Source: an uncultured Eisenbergiella sp.
GTDB lineage: Bacteria; Bacillota; Clostridia; Lachnospirales; Lachnospiraceae
Assembly: GCA_947630215.1 (NCBI GenBank)
Contig: CANRGX010000002.1
Coordinates: forward strand, 90,371-154,370
Direction: 5' to 3'
DNA: 64,000 bases
The notes under the pieces: generated by a model
The model's input: the letters and a program-made list of their open reading frames with translations, nothing else
Told to the model about the DNA's origin: nothing
Database searches by the model: none
In this document: in pieces, positions 24,799 through 35,245 of the stretch
How positions within the stretch are numbered: the stretch's first letter is position 1
How the letters are laid out: every line of letters starts with the position of its first letter
Made by a program: the position numbers and the translations under genes

Positions 24799-26154
24799 AT
24801 GGTAAAGGATATGACGCAGGGCAGCCCCAGAAAGCTGATTCTGGGGTTTGCCGTGCCCTTGATATTGGGAAATCTGTTTCAGCAGTTTTACAGTCTGGTA
24901 GATACGGTCATCGTGGGAAAATTTTTGGGCGTCACAAAGCTGGCCGCGGTGGGAGCCACCGGTTCCATCAACTTTTTGATCATCGGATTCTGCATGGGTG
25001 TCTGCAGCGGCTTTTCCATCCCCATTTCCCAGCGCTTTGGCGCGAAGGACGAAAAGGGGCTGCGCCGCTATGTGGCCAACAGCGCCTGGCTGGGCGCGGC
25101 GGTGGCGGTGGTTATGACCGCCCTGACGGTTCTGCTGTGCCGGCAGATTCTGATCTGGATGCGCACGCCTTCGGATATCATAGAGGATTCCTATCGCTAT
25201 ATTGTGATTATTTTTGCCGGTATCCCGGTGACGATTCTGTATAATCTCACCTCCGCGATTATCCGTTCCATGGGGGATTCCAGGACGCCGGTCTATTTTC
25301 TGACGCTGGCCGCCGGTCTGAATATTTTGCTGGATCTGTTCTGTATCCTGGTTCTGCATATGGGCGTGGCGGGCGCCGCCGTGGCCACCGTGGTTTCCCA
25401 GGCCGTCTCCGGCGTCTGCTGTCTGATTTTCATGATCCGGAAATTTGAAATCCTGCGGATGAGCAGGCAGGAGGCCAGGCCGCAGTTGAAGCTGATGCTG
25501 CGGTTGTTTTCCATGGGAGTTCCCATGGGGCTGCAGTATTCGATCACCGCCATCGGCAGCGTGATTCTGCAGAGTGCCGTCAATGTGCTGGGCTCCGCGG
25601 CGGTGGCTGCGGTGACGGCGGCGGGCAAGATCAGTATGTTTTTCAGCGTGGTCTTTGATTCCCTGGGCGCAACCATGGCCACCTACGCCGGGCAGAATAT
25701 GGGCGCGCGGCGGGCGGATCGGATCCGGCAGGGCCTGCGGGACGCCAACATCATGGGGTGTATTTATGCGGCGGCCGCCTTTGTGGTACTTTTCTTCTTC
25801 GGGCGGTATATCGCCTATCTGTTTGTGGACGCGTCGGAGACGGAAATCTTAAATCATGTCCGGCAGATGCTTCTGGTAAACAGCGCGTTTTACGTATTTC
25901 TGGCCTTCGTGAATATTGTGCGTTTCCTGATACAGGGCGTGGGCTACTCGTCGCTGGCCATTTTTTCCGGCGTCAGCGAGATGATTGCCCGTTCCTTTGC
26001 CGGTTTTGTGCTGGTTCCGGCCTTCGGGTTTTCGGCGGTCTGCTTTGCCAACCCGCTGGCGTGGATCTTCGCCGATCTGTTTTTGTTCCCCGCCTATTTC
26101 TGGATCATGAAGCGCGTGGAGGAATACTTTGACGGCAGGCGGGTGCAGCTGTAG
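24799..26154 (+). CDS. MATE family efflux transporter
   Basis: This 451-aa membrane protein of about 12 helices belongs to the MATE superfamily (NorM/DinF-like), which exports drugs or metabolites using Na+ or H+ gradients. The N-terminal pattern PRKLILGFAVPLILGNLFQQFYSLVDTVIVGKFLG and the repeat in the second half (MGVPMGLQYSITAIGSVILQS) are typical. The start at 24799 is preceded by AAAGGAG, and the upstream in-frame Met residues lie in the leader. It has its own promoter. It is similar in design to the second MATE gene at 41.5 kb but clearly diverged. The substrate is unknown. Confidence 0.92.
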   Translation: MVKDMTQGSPRKLILGFAVPLILGNLFQQFYSLVDTVIVGKFLGVTKLAAVGATGSINFLIIGFCMGVCSGFSIPISQRFGAKDEKGLRRYVANSAWLGAAVAVVMTALTVLLCRQILIWMRTPSDIIEDSYRYIVIIFAGIPVTILYNLTSAIIRSMGDSRTPVYFLTLAAGLNILLDLFCILVLHMGVAGAAVATVVSQAVSGVCCLIFMIRKFEILRMSRQEARPQLKLMLRLFSMGVPMGLQYSITAIGSVILQSAVNVLGSAAVAAVTAAGKISMFFSVVFDSLGATMATYAGQNMGARRADRIRQGLRDANIMGCIYAAAAFVVLFFFGRYIAYLFVDASETEILNHVRQMLLVNSAFYVFLAFVNIVRFLIQGVGYSSLAIFSGVSEMIARSFAGFVLVPAFGFSAVCFANPLAWIFADLFLFPAYFWIMKRVEEYFDGRRVQL

Positions 26155-26205
26155 GACAGAAAATGCGGATTTTTGCAGAACCTTCACAGTTTATACATAA
26201 TTTGC

Positions 26206-26214
26206 TGGTATACT
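26206..26214 (+). promoter_or_regulatory. Extended -10 promoter of the two-component system
   Basis: TGGTATACT lies 57 bp before the regulator start. Just upstream TTCACA and TACATAATTT are arranged like tandem boxes for an OmpR-type regulator, so autoregulation is possible. Confidence 0.5.
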
Positions 26215-26270
26215 TTCTTCAACGAGGAAAAAGGCCGGGACAAGCCTGGCAGGGAAAGGCGGCGCAGAGT

Positions 26271-26948
26271 ATGGAAAAACGAAAAATCCTGGTGGTAGAC
26301 GACGAGAGCAGGATGCGGAAGCTGGTGAAGGATTTTCTGCAGCGGGAAAATTTTGAGGTGCTGGAGGCCGGAGACGGCAGCGAGGCGCTGGACATCTTCT
26401 TTTCCCAGAAGGATATTGCGTTGATCCTTCTGGATGTGATGATGCCCAAAATGGACGGCTGGCAGGTGTGCAAAGAGATCCGCAGCTATTCCAAGGTTCC
26501 CATCATCATGCTGACCGCCAGAGGAGATGAAAAGGATGAACTGCAGGGCTTTGATCTGGGCGTGGACGAATATATTTCCAAGCCCTTCAGCCCGCGGATT
26601 CTGGTGGCCCGCGTGGAAGCCATCCTGCGGCGTACCCTGGAGGGAGCCGGCAGCGAACAGGTGCTGGAGGCCGGCGGGATCCGGCTGGACAAGACGGCCC
26701 ATATGGTACAGGTGGACGGACAGGACGTGGAGTTAAGCTATAAAGAGTTCGAGCTGTTGTCCTATTTTTTGGAAAATAAGGGGATCGCCCTGTCCAGGGA
26801 GAAGATTCTCAACAATGTCTGGAACTACGATTATTTCGGGGACGCCCGCACCATTGATACCCATGTCAAAAAGCTGCGCAGCAAGCTGGGGGAAAAGGGC
26901 GATCTGATCAAAACCATCTGGGGCATGGGATATAAATTTGAAGCGTGA
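26271..26948 (+). CDS. OmpR-family response regulator
   Basis: This 225-aa two-component regulator has an N-terminal receiver: acid pair in VVDDES at residues 8-13, phospho-acceptor Asp in LILLDVMMPKMDG near 52, Thr in MLTARGD, and Lys in EYISKPFSP near 101. It has a C-terminal winged helix at about 130-223, with ELSYKEFELLSYFLENKG and RTIDTHVKKLRSKLG. It is co-transcribed with the histidine kinase that starts 18 bp after its stop. The start at 26271 gives the normal receiver N terminus. The controlled genes are unknown. Confidence 0.94.
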   Translation: MEKRKILVVDDESRMRKLVKDFLQRENFEVLEAGDGSEALDIFFSQKDIALILLDVMMPKMDGWQVCKEIRSYSKVPIIMLTARGDEKDELQGFDLGVDEYISKPFSPRILVARVEAILRRTLEGAGSEQVLEAGGIRLDKTAHMVQVDGQDVELSYKEFELLSYFLENKGIALSREKILNNVWNYDYFGDARTIDTHVKKLRSKLGEKGDLIKTIWGMGYKFEA

Positions 26949-26965
26949 AGCGGCGGGAGGAAGCC

Positions 26966-28438
26966 ATGAGAAATTCGATCCGCAGCCAGCTGGCGGTCAT
27001 TTTTATCGGCCTGATGGCGGGCATGATCCTGCTGAGCTGGTTTGTCAACAATACGTTTCTGGAACGCTATTATATCCGCAACAAGCAGGAGGTGTTGCTG
27101 CGCGTCTACCAGGAGATGCAGCGGGCCGCGGACGGAGGCAGTCTGACCTCCGAAAGCTACGATCTGAAGCTTCAGCAGGACTGCGCCAAATACAATCTTT
27201 CGCTTCTGGTGGTGGATGTGGATTCCCGCACGGTCAAGATTTCCGGCAACGATTCCGATTTCATGCGGCGCCAGCTTTTGCAGCATGTTTTCACACAGTC
27301 CGGAGAAAACGCGCAGATCATGGAGAAAACGGATCGCTATACCATACAGCGGGTGGGCGATCCCCAGTCCCATATGGAATACATTGAGATCTGGGGAATA
27401 CTGCCCAACCAGAACTTCTTTATTATCCGGACGGCGCTGGAGGGAATCAAGGACAGCGTGCGGATCGCCAACCGCTTCCTGGCCTATGTGGGAATTGTGG
27501 TCCTTTTGGCCAGCGGAGTTCTCATCTGGTTCGTTTCCCGCGGGATCACCAGTCCGATCCTGAGACTGACGGAAATCTCCCAGCGCATGACCCATCTGGA
27601 TTTCGAGGCGCGCTACGAGGGAAAGGCGCACAATGAAATCGCGCTTCTGGGGGAAAATATCAACAAACTTTCCGATACCTTAAAGACCACGATCTCCGAA
27701 CTGAAAACCGCCAACAACGAACTGGTGCGGGACATTCAGAAAAAAACCGAGATCGACGAAATGCGCCGGGAGTTTCTTTCCAACGTTTCCCATGAGTTGA
27801 AAACGCCTATCGCACTGATCCAGGGGTACGCAGAAGGGCTGCAGGAAGGGCTCTGCGAGGATGCGGAGAGCCGGCAGTTTTACTGCGAGGTCATCGTAGA
27901 CGAGGCCTCCCGCATGAACGAAATGGTCAAAAAGCTGCTGGCCTTGAATGAACTGGAGTCCGGCAGGGACCAGGCGGTGATGGAGCGGTTCGATATCACA
28001 GCGCTCATCCGCAATTATCTGCAGTCGGCGCAGATTCTGGCCAGCCAGAACGGAATTGAGGTGAATTTCTGCCAGGAGCAGCCGGTCTATGTCTGGGGCG
28101 ACGAGTTTCGGACGGAAGAAGCCTTTACCAATTATTTTTCCAATGCGGTCCATCACTGCAGCAAAGAAAAAAGAATTGAGATCCGCGTGGTGAACCGGGA
28201 AAAGCACGCGCGGATTTCGGTATTCAATACGGGAGAGCCGATTCCGGAAGAAGCGCTGCCGCATCTGTGGGAGAAATTTTATAAGGTGGATAAGGCCAGG
28301 ACGCGGGAGTACGGCGGAAGCGGCATCGGGCTGTCCATTGTCAGGGCCGTCATGGAATCCATGAATCAGAATTACGGCGTAATCAACTATGAAAACGGCG
28401 TCTGCTTCTGGTTCGAGTTGGAGCTGGCGCAGCAGTAG
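26966..28438 (+). CDS. Sensor histidine kinase
   Basis: The 490-aa membrane kinase has a first hydrophobic segment at about residues 9-28, an extracytoplasmic sensor of about 135 residues, a second membrane segment at about 170-190, and a HAMP linker. HisKA follows, with the phospho-acceptor His in FLSNVSHELKTPIALIQGY near 275, and then an HATPase domain. N-box Asn is in TNYFSNAVHHC. The usual DxGxGI box is changed to NTGEPIPEEA, while GGSGIGLSIVRAV is intact, so ATP binding is probably kept. The start at 26966 follows GGGAGGA. It pairs with the upstream regulator; the stimulus is unknown. Confidence 0.93.
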   Translation: MRNSIRSQLAVIFIGLMAGMILLSWFVNNTFLERYYIRNKQEVLLRVYQEMQRAADGGSLTSESYDLKLQQDCAKYNLSLLVVDVDSRTVKISGNDSDFMRRQLLQHVFTQSGENAQIMEKTDRYTIQRVGDPQSHMEYIEIWGILPNQNFFIIRTALEGIKDSVRIANRFLAYVGIVVLLASGVLIWFVSRGITSPILRLTEISQRMTHLDFEARYEGKAHNEIALLGENINKLSDTLKTTISELKTANNELVRDIQKKTEIDEMRREFLSNVSHELKTPIALIQGYAEGLQEGLCEDAESRQFYCEVIVDEASRMNEMVKKLLALNELESGRDQAVMERFDITALIRNYLQSAQILASQNGIEVNFCQEQPVYVWGDEFRTEEAFTNYFSNAVHHCSKEKRIEIRVVNREKHARISVFNTGEPIPEEALPHLWEKFYKVDKARTREYGGSGIGLSIVRAVMESMNQNYGVINYENGVCFWFELELAQQ

Positions 28439-28483
28439 GAGAGACGCTTTTTCGGGGGTTGTGCGCTTTTTGAAAAAAAGTGG

Positions 28484-28512
28484 TTGAAAAATGGTGACAT
28501 TTAGGATACACT
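28484..28512 (+). promoter_or_regulatory. Promoter of efp
   Basis: TTGAAA and TACACT with 17-bp spacing; the -10 context GGATACACTT equals that of htpG. Confidence 0.8.
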
Positions 28513-28557
28513 TGTAGAAGATTGAAAAGAGAGATTCTATCAGGAGGAAGAATTACT

Positions 28558-29115
28558 ATGATTTCTGCAGGTGATTTCAGAAACGGCGTCACGATTGAAT
28601 ATGAAGGGAATATTTATCAGATCATCGAGTTCCAGCATGTGAAGCCCGGAAAAGGGGCGGCCTTTGTCAGGACCAAGCTGAAGAATATCAAGAACGGCGG
28701 CGTTGTGGAGCGCACCTTCCGCCCTACGGAGAAGTGCCCGACCGCGCGCATTGACAGAAGGGATATGCAGTATCTGTATCAGGACGGCGATCTCTATACG
28801 TTCATGGACATGGAAACCTACGATCAGATTTCCTTAAACAAGGACACCATCGGCGACGCGCTCAAGTTTGTCAAGGAGAATGAGACCTGCAGGATTTGTT
28901 CTCATAACGGCAGTGTGTTCGCGGTGGAACCTCCTCTGTTTGTGGAGCTTGCGATCACCGAGACGGAGCCCGGCTTTAAAGGGGATACCGCCACGGGCGC
29001 CAATAAGCCCGCCACGGTGGAGACCGGGGCGCTGGTGTACGTGCCTTTGTTTGTAAACGAGGGAGATGTGATTAAGATCGATACCCGGACGGGAGAGTAT
29101 CTGTCCAGAGTCTGA
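28558..29115 (+). CDS. efp: Translation elongation factor P
   Basis: This 185-aa protein rescues ribosomes stalled at polyproline stretches. The three beta-barrel domains are of normal length. The tip loop of domain I reads [10 protein letters not shown] with Lys32 at the position that is post-translationally modified in many bacteria. The C-terminal signature VVP-like region reads [17 protein letters not shown]. No modification gene (epmA, earP or ymfI-like) lies in the window. The ATG at 28558 follows AGGAGGAAG. It has its own promoter and a perfect terminator, so it is monocistronic. Confidence 0.97.
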   Translation: MISAGDFRNGVTIEYEGNIYQIIEFQHVKPGKGAAFVRTKLKNIKNGGVVERTFRPTEKCPTARIDRRDMQYLYQDGDLYTFMDMETYDQISLNKDTIGDALKFVKENETCRICSHNGSVFAVEPPLFVELAITETEPGFKGDTATGANKPATVETGALVYVPLFVNEGDVIKIDTRTGEYLSRV

Positions 29116-29131
29116 GAATCGGGTGAAGCGG

Positions 29132-29167
29132 CCCCGGAATACGGTTTTTCGTATTCCGGGGTTTTTT
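29132..29167 (+). terminator. Terminator of efp
   Basis: CCCCGGAATACG and CGTATTCCGGGG form a perfect 12-bp stem with a 6-nt loop and a run of six T. Confidence 0.95.
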
Positions 29168-29317
29168 GTGCCAAGCGTCTGGTTTGGCGCCCCTTCCGGG
29201 ATATTTCTAAAAAAAGTATGAAATCGCAATTTTTGGAACAGAATAAGAAAAGAGACGATAAAAAGAGATAAAATAAGAAAACAAAAGAAAAAAAGAGTTT
29301 TAGAAGTTTATTTCATG

Positions 29318-29346
29318 TTGCATAATGGAGGAAAGGAATCTAATAT
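29318..29346 (+). promoter_or_regulatory. Promoter of groES-groEL
   Basis: TTGCAT and TAATAT with 17-bp spacing, ending 12 bp before the CIRCE element, which then falls around and after the transcription start. Confidence 0.6.
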
Positions 29347-29358
29347 ACATTATAGTGT

Positions 29359-29385
29359 TTAGCACTCGATGACAAAGAGTGCTAA
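29359..29385 (+). promoter_or_regulatory. CIRCE operator of groES-groEL
   Basis: Perfect inverted repeat TTAGCACTC, 9-bp spacer, GAGTGCTAA, 46 bp before the groES start. It is the classical HrcA site for groESL. Confidence 0.97.
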
Positions 29386-29431
29386 CAAAACACAAAAGCA
29401 AGAAAATAATTTATATAAGGAGGCTGTAATC

Positions 29432-29719
29432 ATGAAGTTAGTACCGTTAGGCGACAGAGTTGTGTTAAAGCAGTTGGTAGCGGAAGAAACGACCAAGTCC
29501 GGCATCGTTCTCCCCGGCCAGAGCAAGGAGAAGCCCCAGCAGGCGGAAGTCATTGCGGTAGGCCCCGGCGGTGTGATCGATGGCAAGGAAGTGAAGATGG
29601 AAGTCAAGGCCGGCGACCAGGTCATTTATTCCAAGTACGCGGGCACCGAAGTCAAGCTGGAGGACGAGGAATATATCGTTGTGAAGCAGTCCGATATCGT
29701 GGCGATTATCGAGGCATAA
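29432..29719 (+). CDS. groES: Co-chaperonin GroES
   Basis: The 95-aa heptameric lid of the GroEL chamber has the mobile loop EETTKSGIVLPGQSKEKP at about residues 16-33 and the GDRVV strand at the N terminus. The start at 29432, with AAGGAGG, removes an upstream in-frame extension that would include the CIRCE element. It is co-transcribed with groEL 32 bp downstream and controlled by HrcA through CIRCE. Confidence 0.98.
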   Translation: MKLVPLGDRVVLKQLVAEETTKSGIVLPGQSKEKPQQAEVIAVGPGGVIDGKEVKMEVKAGDQVIYSKYAGTEVKLEDEEYIVVKQSDIVAIIEA

Positions 29720-29736
29720 CGGCAGCACAAGCATAA

Positions 29737-31377
<1,641 letters not shown>

Positions 31378-31393
31378 TACGTTTCAGACAAAG

Positions 31394-31437
31394 AAATGGC
31401 GGCGGCCGTCCTGTTTTGGACGGCGGCCGCCATTTTT
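31394..31437 (+). terminator. Terminator of groES-groEL
   Basis: An 18-bp stem with one mismatch (outer AAATGGCGGC, inner CCGTCC/GGACGG) around a TGTTTT loop, followed by a T-run. Confidence 0.95.
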
Positions 31438-31544
31438 GGTGTGGGACAGTCCGTCTCCCCATAGATAACCGGAAACGAAAAGTTTACAAAAAGTACATAA
31501 TTTACTCATGATTTCCTCATATTCCCTGTGTAAGATAATATTTG

Positions 31545-31636
31545 TAAAAGCAAAACAGCCAAAAACTTTTTCATTTTTCTTCCTTTCTATCATATAACGA
31601 GAACAGGCTCCCCGGTGAGGGAGCCTGTTCTTTTGT
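31545..31636 (+). ncRNA. Candidate small RNA ending in a strong terminator
   Basis: A transcript of about 90 nt is predicted between a GATAAT -10 box (31534-31539) and the hairpin at 31601-31634. Upstream, TTTACT and TTTCCT recur at 11-bp spacing, as in sites for OmpR-type activators. The body holds an unpaired pyrimidine tract around 31567-31590, complementary to Shine-Dalgarno sequences, which is common in Gram-positive sRNAs. No reading frame is evident. The 5' end is a guess, and no known Rfam family is recognised by eye. Confidence 0.4.
31601..31634 (+). terminator. Orphan intrinsic terminator
   Basis: GAACAGGCTCCC and GGGAGCCTGTTC form a perfect 12-bp stem with a 6-nt loop and TTTT. 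No protein gene ends here: groEL already has its own terminator 170 bp upstream. Confidence 0.9.
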
Positions 31637-31660
31637 CGGGAACCAACGCTTTTTTACAAG

Positions 31661-31689
31661 TTGCCCTGGAAATGGATTCATGTTACAAT
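31661..31689 (+). promoter_or_regulatory. Promoter of pepF
   Basis: TTGCCC and TACAAT with 17-bp spacing, about 60 bp before the pepF start. Confidence 0.75.
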
Positions 31690-31748
31690 AAAGTCAAAAT
31701 GGCCGCCCGGCAAAGAAGCGGCGTCCAGACAAGGAGGCAAAGGGGAAA

Positions 31749-33548
31749 ATGACAAAAAGCATTCCGGCGCGCGACAGCGTGCCTAAGGAATATACCTGGG
31801 CGGTGGAGGATCTGTTTCCTTCCGTACCGCTCTGGGAGGCCGCCTGCGGCAGAGCGCGCAGGATGGCGCAGGAGGCGGCGGGCTATGAAGGAAAGCTGGG
31901 AAACGGCGCTTCGGATCTGTTGTCCTACTGCCGTCTGACAGAGGAACTGTGGGGCCTGCTCAGCGATATCGGCGGTTATGCTTCCCGCATTCAGGATCAG
32001 GATACTGCCGACGCCAACGGACAGGCGCTGAACGCAAAGGCCTCCGCTCTGTGGACAGAATGCAGTTCCCTGCTGGCCTTTGAGGAGCCGGAGATTCTCG
32101 CGATCCCGGAGGAGAGACTGGAAGCGTTTTATCAGGAAAATCCGCAGCTTCTGGCATACCGGCGCAGCATAGAAGAGACCCGCAGACTGGGGGACCACAT
32201 CCTGGCCCCGGAACTGGAACGGGTGCTGGCCGGGGCAGGGCAGATGGCGCGTACCGCGCAGAACGCATATGGGATGCTGTGCAATGCGGATCTGACCTTT
32301 GCGCCGGTGACGGACGCCGCAGGACAGACGTATGAGGTGACCAACGGCAGTTATCTGACTCTGATGGAGAACCCGGATCGAAACGTGCGAAAGGCCGCCT
32401 TTGAGTCGCTTTACGGCGGTTATCAGAAGGTGATCAACACAGCGGCCGCCCTGCTTGGCGGGCAGATCGAAAAGCAGAAATTCTTTGCCGCCAACAGAAA
32501 GTATGAATCTACCATGCAGGCCGCGCTGCACGCTACCAACGTTCCGGTATCGGTCTATCAGAATCTGATTGAGGCCGTACACGAGGACATCGGCTTTTTA
32601 CACCGCTATATGCGCCTGCGCAAAAAGTGCATGGGAGTGGAGCAGCTCCATATGTACGATCTGTACGCGCCCATGACGGCGGACGTGGATCTGGAGGTTC
32701 CCTTTGAAAAGGGAAAGGAGGATGTGCTGGCCGCCACGGCGGTCCTGGGAGAGGAATATACGCGCGTCCTGAAGGAGGGCTTTGAAAACCGCTGGATCGA
32801 CAGATATGAGAACAGGGGAAAGCGCAGCGGCGCATACTCCGCGGGACAGCGGGTACATCCTTTTGTGCTTTTAAATTATAAGGATACGCTGGATTCGGAA
32901 TTTACGCTGGCACACGAGATGGGACACGCCATGCACTCCTGGTTCTCCAACCGCTATCAGCGTCCAGTGGACAGCCGGTATGTGATTTTTGTGGCGGAAG
33001 TGGCCTCCACCTGCAACGAGGCGCTGCTGATGCGGTATCTGCTGGAGCACAATCAGGATAAGCGCGTGCGCATTTGTCTGATCCAGTATTTTCTGGAGCA
33101 GTTCCGGACGACGGTTTACCGGCAGACCATGTTTGCGGAGTTTGAGATGCAGATCAATGCGGCCAGCGAACGGGGAGAGAGTCTGACCCCTGCGCTTCTC
33201 AACCGTATGTACCGGGAACTGAATCAGTATTATTACGGGCCGGAGGTAGTCTGCGATCCGCAGATCGATATGGAATGGGCCCGGATTCCGCATTTTTATT
33301 ACAATTTTTATGTGTTTCAGTATGCCACAGGCTTTTCCGCCGCCATGGCCCTTTCGGAGCGCATTCTCTCCGGTAAGGAAGGGGCGGTGAAGGAGTATCT
33401 TTCTTTTCTGTCCGGCGGCTGTTCCAAGGATCCCGTCAGCCTGCTGAAGGGTGCCGGCGTGGATATGCGGACGGCGGAACCGGTGCGGGCGGCGCTGGCG
33501 CTGTTTGATTCCCTGCTGGATGAAATGGAGGAGTTATTGGGGGAATAA
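31749..33548 (+). CDS. pepF: Oligoendopeptidase F
   Basis: This 599-aa M3-family zinc metallopeptidase degrades peptides of roughly 7-17 residues in the cytoplasm. The zinc-binding HExxH motif is in FTLAHEMGHAMHSWFS near residue 385, with the third-ligand Glu region FVAEVASTCNEALL near 416. The length fits the PepF/PepB group. It has its own promoter, with GGAGG and GGGG before the start. Its stop is followed within about 55 bp by PTS enzyme I, so read-through is likely. Confidence 0.95.
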   Translation: MTKSIPARDSVPKEYTWAVEDLFPSVPLWEAACGRARRMAQEAAGYEGKLGNGASDLLSYCRLTEELWGLLSDIGGYASRIQDQDTADANGQALNAKASALWTECSSLLAFEEPEILAIPEERLEAFYQENPQLLAYRRSIEETRRLGDHILAPELERVLAGAGQMARTAQNAYGMLCNADLTFAPVTDAAGQTYEVTNGSYLTLMENPDRNVRKAAFESLYGGYQKVINTAAALLGGQIEKQKFFAANRKYESTMQAALHATNVPVSVYQNLIEAVHEDIGFLHRYMRLRKKCMGVEQLHMYDLYAPMTADVDLEVPFEKGKEDVLAATAVLGEEYTRVLKEGFENRWIDRYENRGKRSGAYSAGQRVHPFVLLNYKDTLDSEFTLAHEMGHAMHSWFSNRYQRPVDSRYVIFVAEVASTCNEALLMRYLLEHNQDKRVRICLIQYFLEQFRTTVYRQTMFAEFEMQINAASERGESLTPALLNRMYRELNQYYYGPEVVCDPQIDMEWARIPHFYYNFYVFQYATGFSAAMALSERILSGKEGAVKEYLSFLSGGCSKDPVSLLKGAGVDMRTAEPVRAALALFDSLLDEMEELLGE

Positions 33549-33571
33549 CCGGGACTTCGGATTTTGGGAAG

Positions 33572-33602
33572 CAAATTTGGGGGAGCAAATTTGGGCAAGC
33601 AA
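33572..33602 (+). repeat. Short direct repeat at the ptsI start
   Basis: GCAAATTTGGG occurs twice (from about 33571 and 33585) and a third partial copy GCAAATGG contains the ATG at 33603. The repeats carry the only purine-rich site (GGGGGAG), which makes the choice between TTG at 33591 and ATG at 33603 uncertain. Confidence 0.6.
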
Positions 33603-35222
33603 ATGGAATTCTGTTTGGGGAGACCGATACAGGGCGGCGTGGCCATCGGCCGGATCCGCGTCTTTCAACGGCGGGAGGACCAGATCCGGCGCCGGGACAT
33701 ACAGGATACGCAGGCAGAGATCGCGCGGGTGGAGATGGCGAGAGAAGAAGCGTCCCGTCAGCTGGACGCATTATACCGCGAGACCTGTGAGAGTGCGGGC
33801 CGCGCCCAGGCGTCGATCTTTCTGGCCCATAAGATGCTCTTGGAGGATGAAGCCTATCTGGAAAGCATTTACGGGATGATCCGAAAGGAGCGCGTGAACG
33901 CGGAATATGCGGTGACCGTATCGGGCATTTTGTTTTCGGACACCTTCGCCGCCATGGAGGACGCCCGTATGCGGGCGCGCAGCGCGGATGTCCGGGATGT
34001 TTCGGGCCGTCTGGTGCGCCTGATGGAAGGCGCCAAGGAGGAGCCTCTTAAGGCCGGGCCGCCTGCGATTCTGCTGGCGGAGGATCTGTCCCCCAGCGAG
34101 ACGGTGCGCTTAAAGACAGAGGGTCTGCTGGCCCTTGTGCTCCAAAAGGGAGCGGCCGGTTCCCATACGGCTATTTTAGCCCGCGCCCTGGATATTCCGG
34201 CGCTGGTGCAGACAGAGATAAAACCGCCGCTTGCCCGGTACGACGGGATGCTTGCCGTGGTGGACGCCCAGAGCGGAAGGCTCATTCTGGAACCCGACAA
34301 GGAACTGCTTTCCCAAATGGAGGAAAAAAAGCGCCGGCTGGAGCGGGAACGGGAAGATCTGCGCTTCTGGATTGGAAAGGAGAATGTCAGCGCGGGCGGG
34401 CGCCGAATGGAAATCCTGGCCAATATCGGGAGCCTGGAGGAGCTGGGACAGGCTGTAGAAAACGACGCCGGGGGCATCGGACTGATGCGGACGGAGTTTC
34501 TGTTTTTGGGACGGGACACCTATCCGGCGGAGGAAGAACAGGTCGCTGCCTATCGGGAGGCGATTGGTTCCATGCCGGGTAAGCCGGTGATCATCCGCAC
34601 GCTGGATCTGGGCGCGGATAAGCAGGAATCCTATCTGGGCCTTCCCCGGGAAGAAAATCCGGCCATGGGCTGCCGGGCGATTCGGCTGTGCTTTCAAAGA
34701 CAGGAAATGTTTCGGACACAGCTGCGGGCCATCTGTCGGGCCGCCGCCCAGGGGAGTTGTTCCATTCTGCTTCCCCTGATTGTTTCCGTGGAGGAAATCC
34801 GGCTGGTCAGACAGCTGCTGGCGGAAGTGGGGGCAGAGTTACAAAAGAGGGCGATCCCTTACGCAATTCCGTCGGTGGGCGCCATGATCGAAACGCCTGC
34901 CGCCGCTCTGATCAGTGCAGAGCTGGCCCGGGAGGTGGATTTTTTCAGTATCGGAACCAACGATCTGGCACAGTATACGCTGGCCGCGGATCGGCAGAAT
35001 CCCGGACTGGAAGGCATGTATAGCCGGTCCCACCCAGCGGTCTGGCGGCTGATTCAAATGACGGTGGAGAACGGACATAAGGCCGGCATTCCGGTGAGTA
35101 TCTGCGGGGAGCTGGCATCGGATCCCGGCCTTGTGAGAACGTTTCTGGATCTGGGCGTGGACGCGCTGTCCGTCGTGCCCGCCAGTGTGCTCCCTCTGCG
35201 GCGGGCGCTCTGGTCCGCCTGA
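33603..35222 (+). CDS. ptsI: Phosphoenolpyruvate-protein phosphotransferase (PTS enzyme I)
   Basis: The 539-aa protein takes phosphate from PEP and passes it to HPr in sugar uptake. The N-terminal domain starts RPIQGGVAIGRIRVF. The phosphorylated His is in GAAGSHTAILARALDIPALV near residue 185. The C-terminal PEP-binding barrel has GIGLMRTEFLFLGRD near 289, RTLDLGADK near 328, and the signature DFFSIGTNDLAQYTLAADR near 445. It is slightly shorter than typical EI (about 570). ptsH is not adjacent. The start is uncertain: ATG 33603 fits the family N terminus, but TTG 33591 lies nearer a GGGGGAG site. Confidence 0.94.
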   Translation: MEFCLGRPIQGGVAIGRIRVFQRREDQIRRRDIQDTQAEIARVEMAREEASRQLDALYRETCESAGRAQASIFLAHKMLLEDEAYLESIYGMIRKERVNAEYAVTVSGILFSDTFAAMEDARMRARSADVRDVSGRLVRLMEGAKEEPLKAGPPAILLAEDLSPSETVRLKTEGLLALVLQKGAAGSHTAILARALDIPALVQTEIKPPLARYDGMLAVVDAQSGRLILEPDKELLSQMEEKKRRLEREREDLRFWIGKENVSAGGRRMEILANIGSLEELGQAVENDAGGIGLMRTEFLFLGRDTYPAEEEQVAAYREAIGSMPGKPVIIRTLDLGADKQESYLGLPREENPAMGCRAIRLCFQRQEMFRTQLRAICRAAAQGSCSILLPLIVSVEEIRLVRQLLAEVGAELQKRAIPYAIPSVGAMIETPAAALISAELAREVDFFSIGTNDLAQYTLAADRQNPGLEGMYSRSHPAVWRLIQMTVENGHKAGIPVSICGELASDPGLVRTFLDLGVDALSVVPASVLPLRRALWSA

Positions 35223-35245
35223 CTAGGAAAGGAAAAGAAGCGAAA

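Larger units (their letters stand above)
29116..29431. other. Region between efp and groES
   Basis: This 316-bp stretch has no gene. It holds the efp terminator, a very A-rich purine tract at about 29207-29300, the groES promoter, the CIRCE operator and the groES ribosome binding site (AAGGAGG). Confidence 0.8.
31378..31748. other. Region between groEL and pepF
   Basis: This 371-bp intergenic stretch holds the groEL terminator, an AT-rich segment with a possible -10 box, a second strong terminator at 31601-31634 that no annotated gene explains, and the pepF promoter. A short reverse-strand frame here overlaps the terminator and is not convincing. Confidence 0.75.

Noticed and set aside
31384..31593. 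Reverse-strand frame of 69 codons between groEL and pepF
   Set aside because: It runs through the groEL terminator hairpin, so its C terminus is only the stem sequence; no family resemblance.
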